Shown here piece by piece: positions 44,215 to 56,131 of a stretch of 64,000 bases of DNA. Source of the DNA: Protopterus annectens (Eukaryota; Chordata; Ceratodontiformes; Protopteridae); NCBI RefSeq assembly GCF_019279795.1, contig NC_056725.1, positions 1,754,748,108 to 1,754,812,107 on the forward strand, written 5' to 3'. The notes under the pieces are model-generated. The model worked only from the letters and a program-made list of their open reading frames with translations, ran no database searches and was not told the origin of the DNA. A program made the position numbers and the translations under genes. Position 1 is the stretch's first letter. Each line of letters opens with the position of its first letter.

Positions 44215-45143
44215 ACTATTATTTCTGTGCAGTGCTGCAAATTGTTTCTGAGATTTCTAACATAGTTAAAGAAGGTTTTCTTGTTACCTTTCACCTAGTT
44301 GGTTATTTTTTTACCTCATATCTGGCTTTCATTGATTTGATCAGGGTAACAAGCTCCCTATTAAGTTTAGCAAGAGTGTCCTTAGCATCTTGAGAGTTAA
44401 ATTTATTTTTGCAGGCAATATGTTTTCTTTTATTACAGAGACAGTTTATATTTGGGTTTGACTAAATGGAATTATTCTTAAATGTGGCTTTCTATTTACT
44501 TCAGAAGGGGGTAGATGTGTCTATGCAGCTATTTACATGTGCATAGGATTTGACAGTAAAGGATTCTACATAATTCAGGCCATTGCTTAGTTTTAGTAGA
44601 TTAACTTTAGCATAATCTCCGAAAACAAAGGTATTGGAAGATGCTTTTGGCTTCAGTCTTCTAATGAATGTGACTGATTTGTGGTCCAGTTTAACTATGG
44701 AGAAAGTGACAGTTGGTGGACACCAAAGTTGTCCCATATTATTAAGGACCAAGTCCAGGATTTTATCACTCCTGTTTGGGTAGAGACTAACTGATCCAAA
44801 TATCCTGTACTGAAGAAATCCAGAACTGTATGGGAATACATACAAAAGGATATACAAGTTTCCCAGTTAATGGAGGAGTACTTGATTGAAGTCTCCTAGA
44901 AAAATGGTGTTGGCTTAATGCATAGGGACACCATATTAGTTAGGTAGGAGATGTGGACTGATGTGGTACATTGAGGGGACCTATAGTTAGGTATGACAGA
45001 GTAAGGAATTTTGTTAAAGCCAAGTTGGATGTAGAGGAGTTCCATGTCATTATCTCACCTAGCAAGTCTGGAGATGAACTGTTCTTTAAGAATATGTAGA
45101 TACCATCACCCTTTCATCTAAGGTGGTAGGCCTGAACTTGTGG
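44215..45143 (-). mobile_element. Oldest CR1-type relic, copy A (truncated by the duplication junction)
   Basis: Minus-strand pieces give NKKTFFNYVRNL (linker) and, at 44501-44857, DKILDLVLNNMG and LDHKSVTFIRRL (endonuclease end). It is much more diverged than CR1-b and CR1-c. It breaks off at the duplication junction; copy B continues further 5'. Confidence 0.7.
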
Positions 45144-45150
45144 GTACACC
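45144..45150. other. Seven-base junction of the tandem duplication
   Basis: GTACACC lies between the end of copy A (…GAACTTGTGG) and the start of copy B (CTGTTAGACAG…). It matches neither flank: 61004 continues CAGGTG, and 29050 backwards is TGTCA. Such filler is typical of non-homologous end joining or of a template switch. Confidence 0.8.
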
Positions 45151-45428
45151 CTGTTAGACAGAGGCACAGTATACTAACCTCGAAAAAGGGCATAGCAAAA
45201 TTAATTTAAAATGGGTGGCGAAAGCCAAACACACTCTGGCTAGGCTTATAAATGCCATAGGGCAGATAGCCTAGTATGAACCTATGTTGTTAACAGTACA
45301 GTGTAATGATATCATTGTGGGTATATCCCAGCATGCCTGATGCATTAACAGTGTGATTGTCATTGTAGTTTTTTATACACCACTAACAATTACAAAAGTG
45401 TAATGTCTGCACATCTTTGCATTCTGGT

Positions 45429-46180
45429 GGTAAGGCTGAAAACACAAACCCACCGACATAGGTATCACAGGGGATAAGAAAATGGAAGTAATGATACTCA
45501 ATGCCAGACATGTAAACCGCAAGATGCATGCAGTCCAAACTCTACTCAGCATGGAGAATGTTGATATCTGTGCAGTAATAGAAAACAGGTTCAAGGCTCC
45601 CAAGAGCACTCTAGCACTACCAGGTTACACCTCATACCATGCTTGACAGCCCCAAAACACGGAACTAACTATGAAAGGAGGGTGAGTCTCAATAAATGTC
45701 AAGGATACCCACACCCCCAGGTTGTTGCCACAGCATGAAGCATCACAGACTATCCACGTGCAACTAACAGTGGGTTAAACTGACTTCCAGTTCATAGCCT
45801 GCTACAGACCACCCTCCTAAACACAGGTAACCCACTTGGCCTACTTAAGAACAAATGAATATATGAAGGTGTCTCCAAACAACATTATATTGGGTAGCTG
45901 CATCTACCCACACATAGACTGGGAGCATTACTGTAGCTCGAACACCCTAGGCGAAAGGTTCCTAGAATCCATACACTCAAATGCTATGGAACAACTTGTT
46001 ACCACTCCCACAAGAGGGGAAAACATACTGCACCTGATCATCACCAACATGTGGACTCTATGCTCCAGACCAGAAGTGTATCCTTCACTGGTAAGATGAC
46101 ACCATATAGAGTAATCTCACTATATTCACATACCAACCCCAGCCCCTGCACAGAAAACCACAGTGAAAAAAGTTGTGTAA
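45429..46180 (+). mobile_element. Decayed CR1 fragment (endonuclease region), copy B
   Basis: Counterpart of 29337-30075. It keeps a few residues lost in copy A: SIHSNAMEQLVTTPTRGENILHLI is readable in one frame at 45836-46099. The end point after the endonuclease domain is the same. Confidence 0.8.
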
Positions 46181-46215
46181 TGCAAATTCCATGTATTCAT
46201 ATGAGGCAGGCTTCA

Positions 46216-46258
46216 CACATAGGAACTATTTAAGGTCACAGGTACATATCTCTATGTG
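46216..46258. repeat. Micro-inverted block (B state)
   Basis: Arms CACATAG (46216-46222) and CTATGTG (46252-46258) enclose 29 bases that are the exact reverse complement of 30118-30146 in copy A. Confidence 0.95.
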
Positions 46259-46372
46259 GCACACACATACCTAATGTGTGCATTGAAATTACTGCTATAA
46301 TATATGTCATACAATAATAAAAGTAACACCCACCACACATTGACAAACTGTGTGACAAAAACACACATGGCA

Positions 46373-47036
46373 TTTGTAGGATTCAAACCCCTACCTAACT
46401 ATGTTATGACACTTGAGAGAGACGCATTACTGGGAGGTTTTCCTTCTCCTGCTATACTTATAGGGTGCTGACATCATCAGTCTTTCGAAAGAGGAATGTA
46501 CATCATGTAGTGTGTTCTTCCAGTTGTCAAAAGGGCCATTTCTTTCCAAGAAAATTGCACACACCCTAACCCCCCCCCAAACACACACACTGAGCAGTTG
46601 CAGGATTCAAACCCCTACCTAACTATGTTATGACACTTGAGAGAGACGCATTACTGGGAGGTTTTCCTTCTCCTGCTATACTTATAGGGTGCTGACATCA
46701 TCAGTCTTTCGAAAGAGGAATGTACATCATGTAGTGTGTTCTTCCAGTTGTCAAAAGGGCCATTTCTTTCCAAGAAAATTGCACACACCCTAACCCCCCC
46801 AAACACACACACTGAGCAGTTGCAGGATTCAAACCCCTACCTAACTATGTTATGACACTTGAGAGAGATGCATTAGCAGAGCGCGCTATTCGCATTACTG
46901 GGAGGTTTCCCCTTCTCCTGCTATACTTATAGGGTGCTGACATCATCAGTCTTTCGAAAGAGGAATGTACATCATGTAGTGTGTTCTTCCAGTTGCCAAA
47001 AGGGCCATTTCTTTCCAAGAAAATTGCACACATATC
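46373..47036. repeat. Three 222-bp tRNA-like tandem units, copy B
   Basis: Units start at about 46373, 46597 and 46820. The first two are the short type; the third is the long type with the extra 17-base block and the more complete tRNA-like core (minus-strand TAGCGCGCTCTGC ... GGTTTGAATCC). Copy A has one short and one long unit. Confidence 0.85.
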
Positions 47037-47720
47037 TGTGGAAGATGTTTGAATATGAGAGGGATCCACTATATTACTTATGTCTCTGTTGTTATTTAAC
47101 TGTGTGCACTGGGCAGATTGCTGTATTGTGGGAGTTTCCTGGCTTAACACATACAAATGCCAGATATGTGTGGCCAACTGCTATACTAAGACATGGCCTA
47201 AGTGTTTGAGCATGCTCAGTTCAGGCTTTCCATGGCTTGTTGCCTGACATATGTCTCATTTATCAAAGTGTGCGCGCATGCCCAGTGTGAGCTTTCCATA
47301 TGTTGAGATCTGAGGTCCACCATATTTGTGGTTGTGTGTGAACTTCAACAATATTTCGCATTTATAGTTGTGTGTTGGAAGTCATGTTGTGTTCTTACTG
47401 CCCAACTGCTTTGTGTCTGAACACAACAGGGATTATGCTGTGCCTGCAGGGTTTCCATGGGATAGTTTGCATACAGTTATCAACATTCTTTCATACTGAC
47501 CAAACACTGTAATATCGTATAGTGTGCTGGTTCAGTACTGTCACTGTGGTGGACAGTATCCTGGGTTTCAGTCTTATCACTGCTTTAAATATTCATACTG
47601 AGCACACCAGACTGGTTAAGGGCCAGTTGTGCAAATATGACCATGTTGCATTTTGTTCAGCTATGGACTACTTAAACCAGGCTTGTCCAACATTAGTAGT
47701 GTATTCCGCAACTTGGGTGG
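47037..47720. other. Unassigned spacer, copy B
   Basis: Counterpart of the 3' part of 31596-32364; no coding similarity. It includes an 18-19 base stretch (GGGTTTCAGTCTTATCAC) near 47562 that is missing from copy A. Confidence 0.5.
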
Positions 47721-49604
47721 ACATTGACAAACACTAGCTATGTGCCCTAGGTCATTTCTAATGCTAGTCAGTGTGTTTGTCCTTCAACACACATTTGTAA
47801 CTGGAGTTTGCCATGACATTTTTCAAGGTTAGTATACTGTGCCTCTGTCTACCCGTGACATAAAAGTGATACCCAGGGTAAACCTACCATCTCCCATCCA
47901 CTCATCAAGATTCCTCTTGAAGAGAGTCAATGAGGGACTCTCTGGCTAACCTGGACTGGGAGTTTACTCAAGAGTGGAGGGAGCTTCTGGGTTATGGATC
48001 AATCACTACAGCATGTCCTATTTATGTCAGTGCTGAGGTTCAAGTCTCTCATGTGCACAGCTCACTGGCATTCAGATTTTACAAGGTGCAGCATGTGCAT
48101 TGATTCCAGCTTGGACATGGCTTTATACATCAGGCACAGATCGCCTCTGGGCAGGCAGTATGGCACTGTGTGGAGCTGCAGTTTTGTTTAATCAGGCAAC
48201 ACATGGCATCTGTTAGAGCCCTTTGATCCTCCTGGTGAGGTACTTTTGGGGTCTTTCCAGTTGCTGGAGGTGTCTGCTAAGGTACATCCCACAAGGACCA
48301 TTAAACTCAATTGTGAGGTTGATGAAGGATGACTGAAGAGGCATGGTGACCTCCCCTGATCTAGATGTGAATACCTTCATGATTAGGTGGGTATATGATA
48401 GGTTTCTCTAACCATTACGGCCACATGGTTTTCAAATGCAAGATTTCTATCAACTTGTGTCCCCAGGTCTCTTATTACTTCGAAAGTACTTAATGGGTTA
48501 ACACCTATGTGGTAAGTGGTGGGCACTTACTGTTTTTCCAAAGGGGATGACTATACACTTTTCTGCATTTAGCTTGATGACATGGCTCTGGCACCAGTTG
48601 TCTGTTTCTATGAGGCCGTTTTGTAGGATGCTTGTGTCAGCTGGAGGGTCAGATATGGTGCCCAGTTTGTAGTCATCTGCAAACTTTTTCAGACACAGTC
48701 CTTCCATGTTGGCCTGTACCTCTGGGAAATATATACCAAACAAGGGAGGTCCCAGGACTGAGCCTTGTGGGATGCCTGTTGTAGCTGGTTTGTAGTCTGA
48801 CATGGCTGCAGCATTTCTGACCATGTCAGTTCTGTCCTTGAGCTGGTTTGCAACCCATCTACTTGAATAGGGGTTTATATTTAAGCTGGTGAGCTTATCT
48901 ATAATGAACAAGTGGGGTTTTGTATGGAAGGCTTTTGCAAGGTCCAGATAGGCTGTGTGGACCACATTCCCCTCATCAATGGCCTTGGTGACTGTTTCAA
49001 ATGAGTCAAACATGTTTAAGGGGCAGGATCTGCCCTTAAAAAAGCCGCACTGGGTAGGGTCCAGTGTCTGTAGGTCCCCAATACCTTTATTTCTGAGGTC
49101 CATGATAATCCTTTCCATAGCTTTGCAGACCAAGCTAGTCAGGATTCTGGGGTGATAGTTTGCAGTATCCATTCAGGCACCACCTTTGTGGAGAGGGACC
49201 ACTGTTGCTGTACACTGCTCTTTGGGTACATATCCTGTAGTAAGGCTGAGACTGAGCAGTAGTTTTATTTGGTGCTCCATTCTTCTTGGAGTTCATGTTG
49301 GACGCAGCCCAGGACACCATCTGGTACCATTGATGCTGTGTGTTTTGCTTTGGAGACGCTGGCTTTTACCTCAGCATCTGCAATGTCAGGGGGCCAGCAC
49401 TCTGCTGGGATAGATATCTGGCATTTTGGTGGGGGGGGGATTTTGCACTGAACCTGTCAGGTTGGATGTTGGCAATGTGTGTGGGTTTGGTGTACTGTCT
49501 GTAATTTTGGAGTAATTCTGAGCATATCTGTGAATTTCCACCAAGGTTCCTACCATCAGTTAAGAAAGCCTTGTGATTATCCTTAGTGTCCTGTACAATT
49601 TGTA
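47721..49604 (-). mobile_element. Older CR1 (CR1-b), 3' half, copy B
   Basis: Counterpart of 32365-34241. The RT piece at 48498-49172 has YLDLAKAFHTKPH, IPQGSVLGPPLFGIYFPE and KFADDYK. Breaks are similar to copy A. Confidence 0.85.
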
Positions 49605-49714
49605 TCTTCATATGTTCATACTAGGCTATCTGCCCTAGGGCATTTATAAGCCTAGCCAGAGTGTGTGTGGCTTTCGCCACCCCTTGGAATGTGAATATTA
49701 TGCCCATTTAGGGT

Positions 49715-51023
49715 TTAGTTTACTGTGCCGCTGTCTAGTAGTGACACAGAGATGACCCCCGGTGTAAACCTACGATTTCCCATCCACTCGTCAAGATTTC
49801 TCTTGAAGAGAGTCAGTAAGGGCCTCTGCCTAACATGGACTGGGATTCTGTTCCAGAGTGTAGGGAGCCTCTGGGTTATGAATCTGTCCCTCCAGTACAT
49901 CCTATTTATTTCTGTGTTGAGGTTCAAATCTATCGCTCTCGTGGCTCTGATGGATTTGGATTTTCTGAGGTGGAGCATGTCCATTAATTCCGGATTGGAC
50001 ATGGCCTTGTACGTTAGGCATAGATCGCCTCTGAGTAGGCGGTATGCGACTGAATAGAGCTGGAGTTTCTTCAGCCGGGCAGCATATGACAAATGTTTGA
50101 GACTCTTTATCCTCTTGGTGAGGTACTTTTGGGGTCTTTCTAACTGCTGCAGGTGTCGGGTAAGGTACATCACAAATGGGGCATTGTACTCAATTATGGG
50201 CCTGATAAGAGAAGAGTATAGGGGCACAATGACCTCTCTTGATCTAGATGTGAATGCTTTCATGATAAGTTGGCCAATATAGAAGGTCTTCCTAGCCACC
50301 TTGGCAATGTGAGTGTCAAATGAGAGGTTACTGACACCTTGTGTCCCTAGGTCCCCGATTACTTCTTCCGTACTTAATGGATTACCATCTATGTGGTAAT
50401 TTGTGGGTACCTTGTTTTTCCCAAAGGGTATGACTATACATTTTTTGCCGTTCAGTTTAAGGCCATGGCTCTGGCACCAGTTCCGTTTCTATGAGGTCTT
50501 TCTGAAGGATGCTTGCGTCCGCTGGAGTATCAATTATGGCGCCCAGTTTGCAGTCTTCTGCAAACTTTTTCTGCAGCAATCCTCCTACGTTTGCTTGCAC
50601 CTCAGAAAAATAAATGCCGAACAAGAGGGGTCCCAGGACAGAGCCCTGTGGGACACCGCTTGTGACTGGCTTGGAGTCTGACATGGCTCCAGCAATTCTG
50701 ACCTTGTGGGTTCTGTCCTTGAGCCAGTTTGCAACCCATCTTATGACATATGGGTTTACATTTGAGCTGGTGAGCTTGTCTATGATGCCCGAGTGGGGTA
50801 TTGTGTTGAAAGTTTGTGCAAGGTCAAGGTAGGCAGTGTCAACTGCCTTACCCTCATCAATGGCCTTAGTGACTGTTTCAAAAAAGTCGACCAGGTTCAA
50901 AAGGCAGGATCTGCCCTTGACAAAGCCAAATTGGGTAGGATCCAGTGTCTGTAGGTCCCCAATGTCTTTGTTTATGAGTTCCATAATGATCCTCTCCATA
51001 GCTTTGCAGACCAGGCTCGTCAA
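49715..51023 (-). pseudogene. CR1-c ORF2 reverse transcriptase and C-terminus, copy B
   Basis: 50457-51023 carries the RT core: GFVKGRSCLLNLVDFFETV, AYLDLAQTFNTIPHSGII (motif A, with KA changed to QT), GVPQGSVLGPLLFGIYFSE and KFAEDCK, where the usual FADD box reads FAED, a damaged catalytic pair. 49715-50299 carries the conserved C-terminal region (YSSLIRPIIEYNAPFVMYLT, LRGDLCLTYKAM, TPGVISVSLLD). A frame change near 50300-50480 separates them. Confidence 0.85.
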
Positions 51024-51268
51024 GCTTATGGGGCTTTAATTTCCAGGGTCTGTAGAAGCACCTCCTTTGTGGAGTGGGACCACTGTTGCTGTACGCCATT
51101 CTTTGGGTACGTATCCTGTAGTAAGGCTGAGATTAAACAGCAGCCTTATGTGCGGGTTTAGTTCCTCTTGGAGTTCATGTAGAACGCAACCCATCTGGTC
51201 CCATTAATGCTGTGTTTTTAGCTTTGGAGAGGGTGGCTCTCACCTGGGCATCTGAGATATTAGGGAGG

Positions 51269-52492
51269 CTACACTCTGCTGGGATAGATATTTCTCCTTT
51301 TGGGGAGGGAATTTGCACTGAACCTGTCTGCCAGAATGTTGGCAATGTATGTGGGTTCAGTGTATTTTGTGTCGTTTTGGACTAACTCTGAGCATATCTG
51401 GGAGTTTCCACCCAGGTTTCTAACATAAGTAAAGAAGGCCTTGTGATTGTCTTTTGTGTCCTTTGCGATTTTTCTGTCAAAGTTGGCCTTGGATGATTTT
51501 ATGAGTGATCGTGGTTTTTTACTAGTACTGATCAGAGATGCCTTCCCTTTTAGGGATTTTGCTCTGTCATGTAGTAGCTTCCTCCTCCTGTTGTAAAGTT
51601 TGTTAATGGCTGGGGTCCACCAGACAGGACGCCTGCCTTTGGGGGAATGGGTCTTGGTTTTATTTGGGATTGCATGATCCATGCATTCTTGAAGGTGTCC
51701 ATAGAAAGTGTTTATAAAGGATTCAGCGGTTTGGTCTGTGGTTTCCAATGGCCCAGGGGCCTTGAAGGAAACCACTTCAGTCTTAAGAAGTTTGAAGTCG
51801 GCTTTTGAGAAATTCTTCACTGTGGTCTTTTGTGCAGGGGGTGGGGGCGGGATGTGGATTTCCAGTGAGATTAATTTATGGTCTGATCTCAGCAATGACG
51901 GGCATATTTCTGGTGTGGAGCATAGTGTCCCCATGTTTGTGATGATCAGGTCTAATATATTATCTCCTCTTGTGGGAGTGGTGACTAGTTGTTCCATTGC
52001 ATTTGAGTTTATGAATTCTAGGAACCTTTGGGCTAGGGTGTTGGGGCTTGAGTAATGTTCCCAGTCTATGTTTGGGTAGTTGACATCTCCCAATATGATG
52101 GTATTTGGAGAGACATTCATACTCTCCAGTGTCTTCAGGAAGGCTGAGTGGGGTTCCTGAGTTTGAGAGGGTGGTCTGTAGCATGCTACAAACTGTACGG
52201 CAGTTTTGCCTATGGTTAGTTGCACATGGATGGTCTCCGATACTTCGTGCGTTGTCAGTAACCTGGAGGTGTGGGTATCTTTGATGAATATGGCTACTCC
52301 CCCTCCTTTTGTGGTTCGGCCCAAGTTTTGGGTCCGAAAAGCATGATATGAGGTATAACTTGGTAGTGCTGGGGTGCACTCAGGAGCCTTGAACCAGGTT
52401 TCCGTCACTGCACAGACATCGATGTTCTCCATACTGAGGTGGGCCTTGAGAGTGTGCATCTTGAGGTTTAGACTTCTGGCGTTGAGCAGCAT
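51269..52492 (-). CDS. CR1-c ORF2 endonuclease and linker, open 407-codon frame, copy B
   Basis: An uninterrupted frame starting MLLNARSLN, the family's usual ORF2 start. It is the AP-type endonuclease of the LINE: Asn in LLNARSLN, Glu in AVTETWF, LGDVNYPNID and RSDHKLISLEI near its end (residues about 215-225). A linker with RRPVWWTPAINKLYNRRRKL and NHKAFFTYVRNLGG follows. The frame ends before the RT because of a break near 51270-51300. It is the longest intact LINE frame in the window. Confidence 0.85.
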   Translation of the reverse strand: MLLNARSLNLKMHTLKAHLSMENIDVCAVTETWFKAPECTPALPSYTSYHAFRTQNLGRTTKGGGVAIFIKDTHTSRLLTTHEVSETIHVQLTIGKTAVQFVACYRPPSQTQEPHSAFLKTLESMNVSPNTIILGDVNYPNIDWEHYSSPNTLAQRFLEFINSNAMEQLVTTPTRGDNILDLIITNMGTLCSTPEICPSLLRSDHKLISLEIHIPPPPPAQKTTVKNFSKADFKLLKTEVVSFKAPGPLETTDQTAESFINTFYGHLQECMDHAIPNKTKTHSPKGRRPVWWTPAINKLYNRRRKLLHDRAKSLKGKASLISTSKKPRSLIKSSKANFDRKIAKDTKDNHKAFFTYVRNLGGNSQICSELVQNDTKYTEPTYIANILADRFSANSLPKRRNIYPSRV

Positions 52493-52521
52493 TACCCTTA
52501 GTTTTTTTCCACTTGTGTTTT

Positions 52522-53456
52522 CTAGGGAGGTGGGTTTGTCTTTTGAGCCCTGCCTAAAAAAGGCACTATGGAGGTGGCAAGAGCCTTGGCCAATATCCGG
52601 AAGCCCACGGGTGACAGGTGCAAGCCATCCCTTGCGAAGCTGGGTGGCTCGTCAAGCATGTCATCCCGAGCAGACAGACATTGGATCCCCTTAGTATCAC
52701 ACCAGTAATTGAGCCAATTGTTAAAGCTGATCATTCTGTGTTTGTACTGAGGCATCATTCTTGGTGAGGGTAAGATGCTGCTCAGGGTCAGGGTCATACC
52801 AGCCTGGGCTACATAATCACAGAGTTCCTCTGTCTCTTTTCATGTAGTCCTGGGAGGTGCGTCTCAGGTCATTCACACCGGCATGGACAATGACCGAGTC
52901 ATATTTGTACTTGCTTTGGAGTGACCTGAGTGCTTGTGTTATGTGGTGGATTCTAGCACCCAACAGGCAGCTTACTGTAACCTTTTCCTTGTTCAGTCTG
53001 GTGAGCGGGACATCAGTGTGTCTGACTATGGAGTCACCTATTACAAGTGTATCAGGCATGTTGTTTGGCCTTAACGGCTGTGACTGCTTGGCACACTGAC
53101 TTTGTAAACTATGTACTGCATGTGCTATGTTTTGAGGTAGTGGTTGCTTGGGTGTCTGCTTTGGAGGCCTCTGTTGTTTTGGTAGATTTTTAATTAGAGC
53201 CTCCGGGAATGTTTTTGTGTATTTATGCGTTTGGTTTGCAGTTGTGATAGGTCTATGTGAGACTGGGTTTGTGGTGTGTGTGGTTACCTTCTCCTCCTGG
53301 CTGTTTTTGCCAGTACTGAGTTCAGAGAGCTCAGCCTCCAGTTTGGCTAAATAGTTGCATCTCTCACATATATTTGTACTTGTTGGGGGGAGGAGGGGGT
53401 TGTCTGTGTACATGAGGGAGGTGTAACATTGCCTCAAGATTCCCAGATTCAACATG
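52522..53456 (-). pseudogene. CR1-c ORF1 with zinc-finger-like N-terminus and SGNH esterase, copy B
   Basis: From the ATG at 53456: NLGILRQCY, CERCNY, an acidic/Lys-rich linker, then the hydrolase fold with GDSIVRHTDVPL (nucleophile Ser), GVND (block III) and DGLHLSPVGF (Asp-His, block V). A frame change near 52830 separates block III from block V. The first Cys pair is partly lost (CYTS instead of CYNC in CR1-1). It lies directly upstream of ORF2. Confidence 0.8.
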
Positions 53457-54727
53457 TTGTAGCTGGCCTTAAAGGATTTTATGTGTGGCCATATTTTTTT
53501 GCCATAATACTGATCAGCGATTACTTCCCTTTTTGGGTTTTGCTCTATCATGTAGTAGCTTCCTCCTTCTCTTGCATGGTTTGGTAATGGCTGGGGTCCA
53601 CCAGGCCAGGTGCCTGCGTGTATGGGATTGGGTCTTGGTTTTATTTGGGAGTGCATAATCCATGCCTTCCTGAATGTGTTCATAGAATGCATTTATAAAG
53701 GGTTCTGAGGTCTGGCCCATATTTTCCACAGGCACAAGGCCTTTAATGGATTCCACCTCAGTTTGGAGGAGTGCAACATTTGCTTTACACATGTTTTTCA
53801 CTGTGGTTTTCTGCCCAGGGACTGGGGGTCAGGATGTGAATATCCAGTGGGATTACTCTATGGTCTGATCTTACCAGTGAGGGATACACTTCTCATCTTG
53901 GGCATAGAGTACCCATGTTGCTGATTATCACATCCAGTATGCTTACCCCTCTTGTGATATTGGTAAGTTGTTCCATAGCATTTTGGTTTATGAATTCTAG
54001 GAAGCTTTGGCCTAGGGTGTTGGAGCTAGTTGTTTGGAGAGACCTTGATATTTTCATGTTGTTCTGAAGTAGGCCAAGTGCGGTTCCTGGAGTTAGGAGG
54101 GTGGTCTGTAGCAGGCTACTAACTGGGAGGCAGTTTTAGCCACTGTTACTTGCCCGTGGATAGTCCATGCTGCTTCTTGCTGTGGCACCAACCTGGGGGT
54201 GTGGTTATCCTTGACAATTATTGACAGTCACCCTCCTTTTGTAGTTTGTTCCATGTTTTGGGGCTGTAAAGCATGGTATGAGGTGTAACCTGGTAATGTT
54301 AGGTTGCTCTTGTGAGCCTTGACCCAGGTTTCTGTTACAGAACAGATATCAACATTCTCCATGCTAAGGAGAGTTTGGACTACATGCATCTTGCAGTTTA
54401 GACTTCTGGCATTGGGTAGCATTACTTCATAGGTATCACAAGGGATAAGAACCTAGGGGGTGGGTTTGTGTTTTGAGCCTTACCTATTCAAGGCACGGTG
54501 GGGGTGGCAACAGCCTTTGCCAGTATCCAAAAGACCAGGGGTGATAGGTGCAAGCTATCCGTAGCAGGTGGAGCATTGTGTCTTGCTCGGCATGTCATCC
54601 CAGGCTGACAGGCATTGGATCCCCTTTGACTAAAAGCAATACTTAAGCCAATTATTGTAATTGATCATCTTGTCTTCATATTGTGGCATTATGCTTGGTG
54701 AGGGTAGGATGTTAGTCAGGGTCATCA
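53457..54727 (-). mobile_element. Older CR1 (CR1-b), 5' half, copy B
   Basis: Counterpart of 38091-39340. It has MLPNARSLNCKMHV, TETWVKAHKSN and FINAFYEHIQEGMDYALPNK in broken frames, and the same 5' truncation point (GTCAGGGTCATCA). Confidence 0.85.
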
Positions 54728-54916
54728 AGTTTGCATATACTACATGGTGTTACATTGCTTAACATATGGCAATCATGCCTCAGGTGGTGCTGCAGGGCTG
54801 TCTATGTTGGATGCACATACTACACTCCCTGTACATGTTTGAAAGCTGGTTGTGTCAACTTAGGTATCCCTTTTACTATAAGTGTGAGTCAGAGAGAGGT
54901 ATCATTTCCAGGGTTC

Positions 54917-56131
54917 CTACTGAGCCAGTGTATGTGCTATGTGTTGCCTCTTTGCCAAGGCCAAGGCATACTGGGCACGCCTCCTTCTGCCTACTGGGGC
55001 AGGCTCAGGTTGTTCCTCCTCAGAGTCACGCCCTGCCTGTGATGGCCTTGGCAATGGTGGGGGGCTGTTTGGCCCAGCCCTCTGCTGGTCCTGCTGCAGC
55101 TGTTTTAGCAGAATCATATTATGTAGCATAGCACATACCATGACAATTTGGGTACATGTAGTTGGTGAGTACTGCAAGGCTCCACCAGATGTGTCCAGGC
55201 ACCGGACCCTTGACTTGAGCAACCCAAACACACGCTCGATTACATTTCGTGTTTGTGCATGTGCCTCATTATGGCATTCTTGTTTAGGTGTGTGTGCGCA
55301 TTTCTGATGGGTGTCATCAGCCACGGCTCCAGCGCGTAGGCAGCATCCCCCACTAAGTGAACATGTGGGATGTCCCCATTGGCAAATGTCTGGTACAGCT
55401 GCGTCAAATGCCAGATATGGGAATCATGGTAGCTTCCAGGGCAGCCAGCACACACATTCATTATTATGCCCTGGGCATCACACACGACTTGGCAGTTGAT
55501 GGAGGGGAAGCCTTTGTGGTTAATGTAGGCCCTGCCCCACTCACCAGCTGGTGCTTTGATGCGTATATGCGTGCAGTCTATTGCACCCACTACCTCAGGG
55601 TATTCCGCTATTTGCTGGAAGAGAGGCATATTGCTGGCCAATACCTCACAGGAATTGGGGAAATATACATGATCACCGACATGTGCTGACATGGCATCCA
55701 GGAACTGGTGCAGTACCCTGGATGCTAATCCCTGTGATATCCCCATCATATCACCAGTTGGTCCCTGGAAGGTACCAGTTGCTAGTATCCTTAGGCCAAC
55801 ACATACCTTGGTTTCCACTGGGATGGGTTCCCCTCTGTTGGTTCTGTGTGTGAGGTGTGGCCTGCACAGCTCAACAATTTGCTGTAGGAGGTCTCTGTCC
55901 ACTCTATAGTGCTCCACTATCTCCAGCTCATGTAACCCCTGGTAGGTGACCCTGGGCCTGTACACTCTTCTCCGTCTCCTCACTGTGGGTTGTCCAGCAG
56001 CATTTGCATAGTCACCACCCTCAGCATGTTACATATGTCTCCTTATAACAGCTATGGCAGCCCCTAGCATTTTTGGTCTGAGTGAAGCTTTTTCAGTTTT
56101 CACTTCTAATAGCTTACTCCTCTGTTGCAGT
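54917..56131 (-). pseudogene. PIF/Harbinger DDE transposase, copy B
   Basis: Counterpart of 39530-40746, with VVGAIDCTHIRIKAP, HLVGDAAYALEPWLMTP and NVIERVFGLLKSRVRCL (D, D, E). The same CA-run frame change separates the Glu-bearing end. In addition, a stop replaces a Gln codon near the N-terminus (RHM* instead of RHMQ), so it is more broken than copy A. In the helix-turn-helix-like segment, SQASASRV reads SQGLASRV. Confidence 0.85.

Larger units (their letters stand above)
29051..45143. repeat. Copy A of a direct tandem duplication of about 16 kb
   Basis: Begins inside the 3' end of CR1-1 (CTGTTAGACAGAGG at 29051) and ends inside a minus-strand CR1 relic (GAACTTGTGG at 45143). Every repeat within it recurs in the same order and orientation in 45151-61003. 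A visual comparison of about 200 aligned bases from 29101 and 45201 shows three substitutions and one 11-base length difference. Confidence 0.95.
49605..53456 (-). mobile_element. Younger CR1 (CR1-c), copy B
   Basis: Counterpart of 34242-38090, with TTGTA at 49600-49604 and 53457-53461. It is better preserved than copy A: the endonuclease and linker are open for 407 codons, and the RT and C-terminal parts lie in two further long frames (50457-51023 and 49715-50299). Confidence 0.85.
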
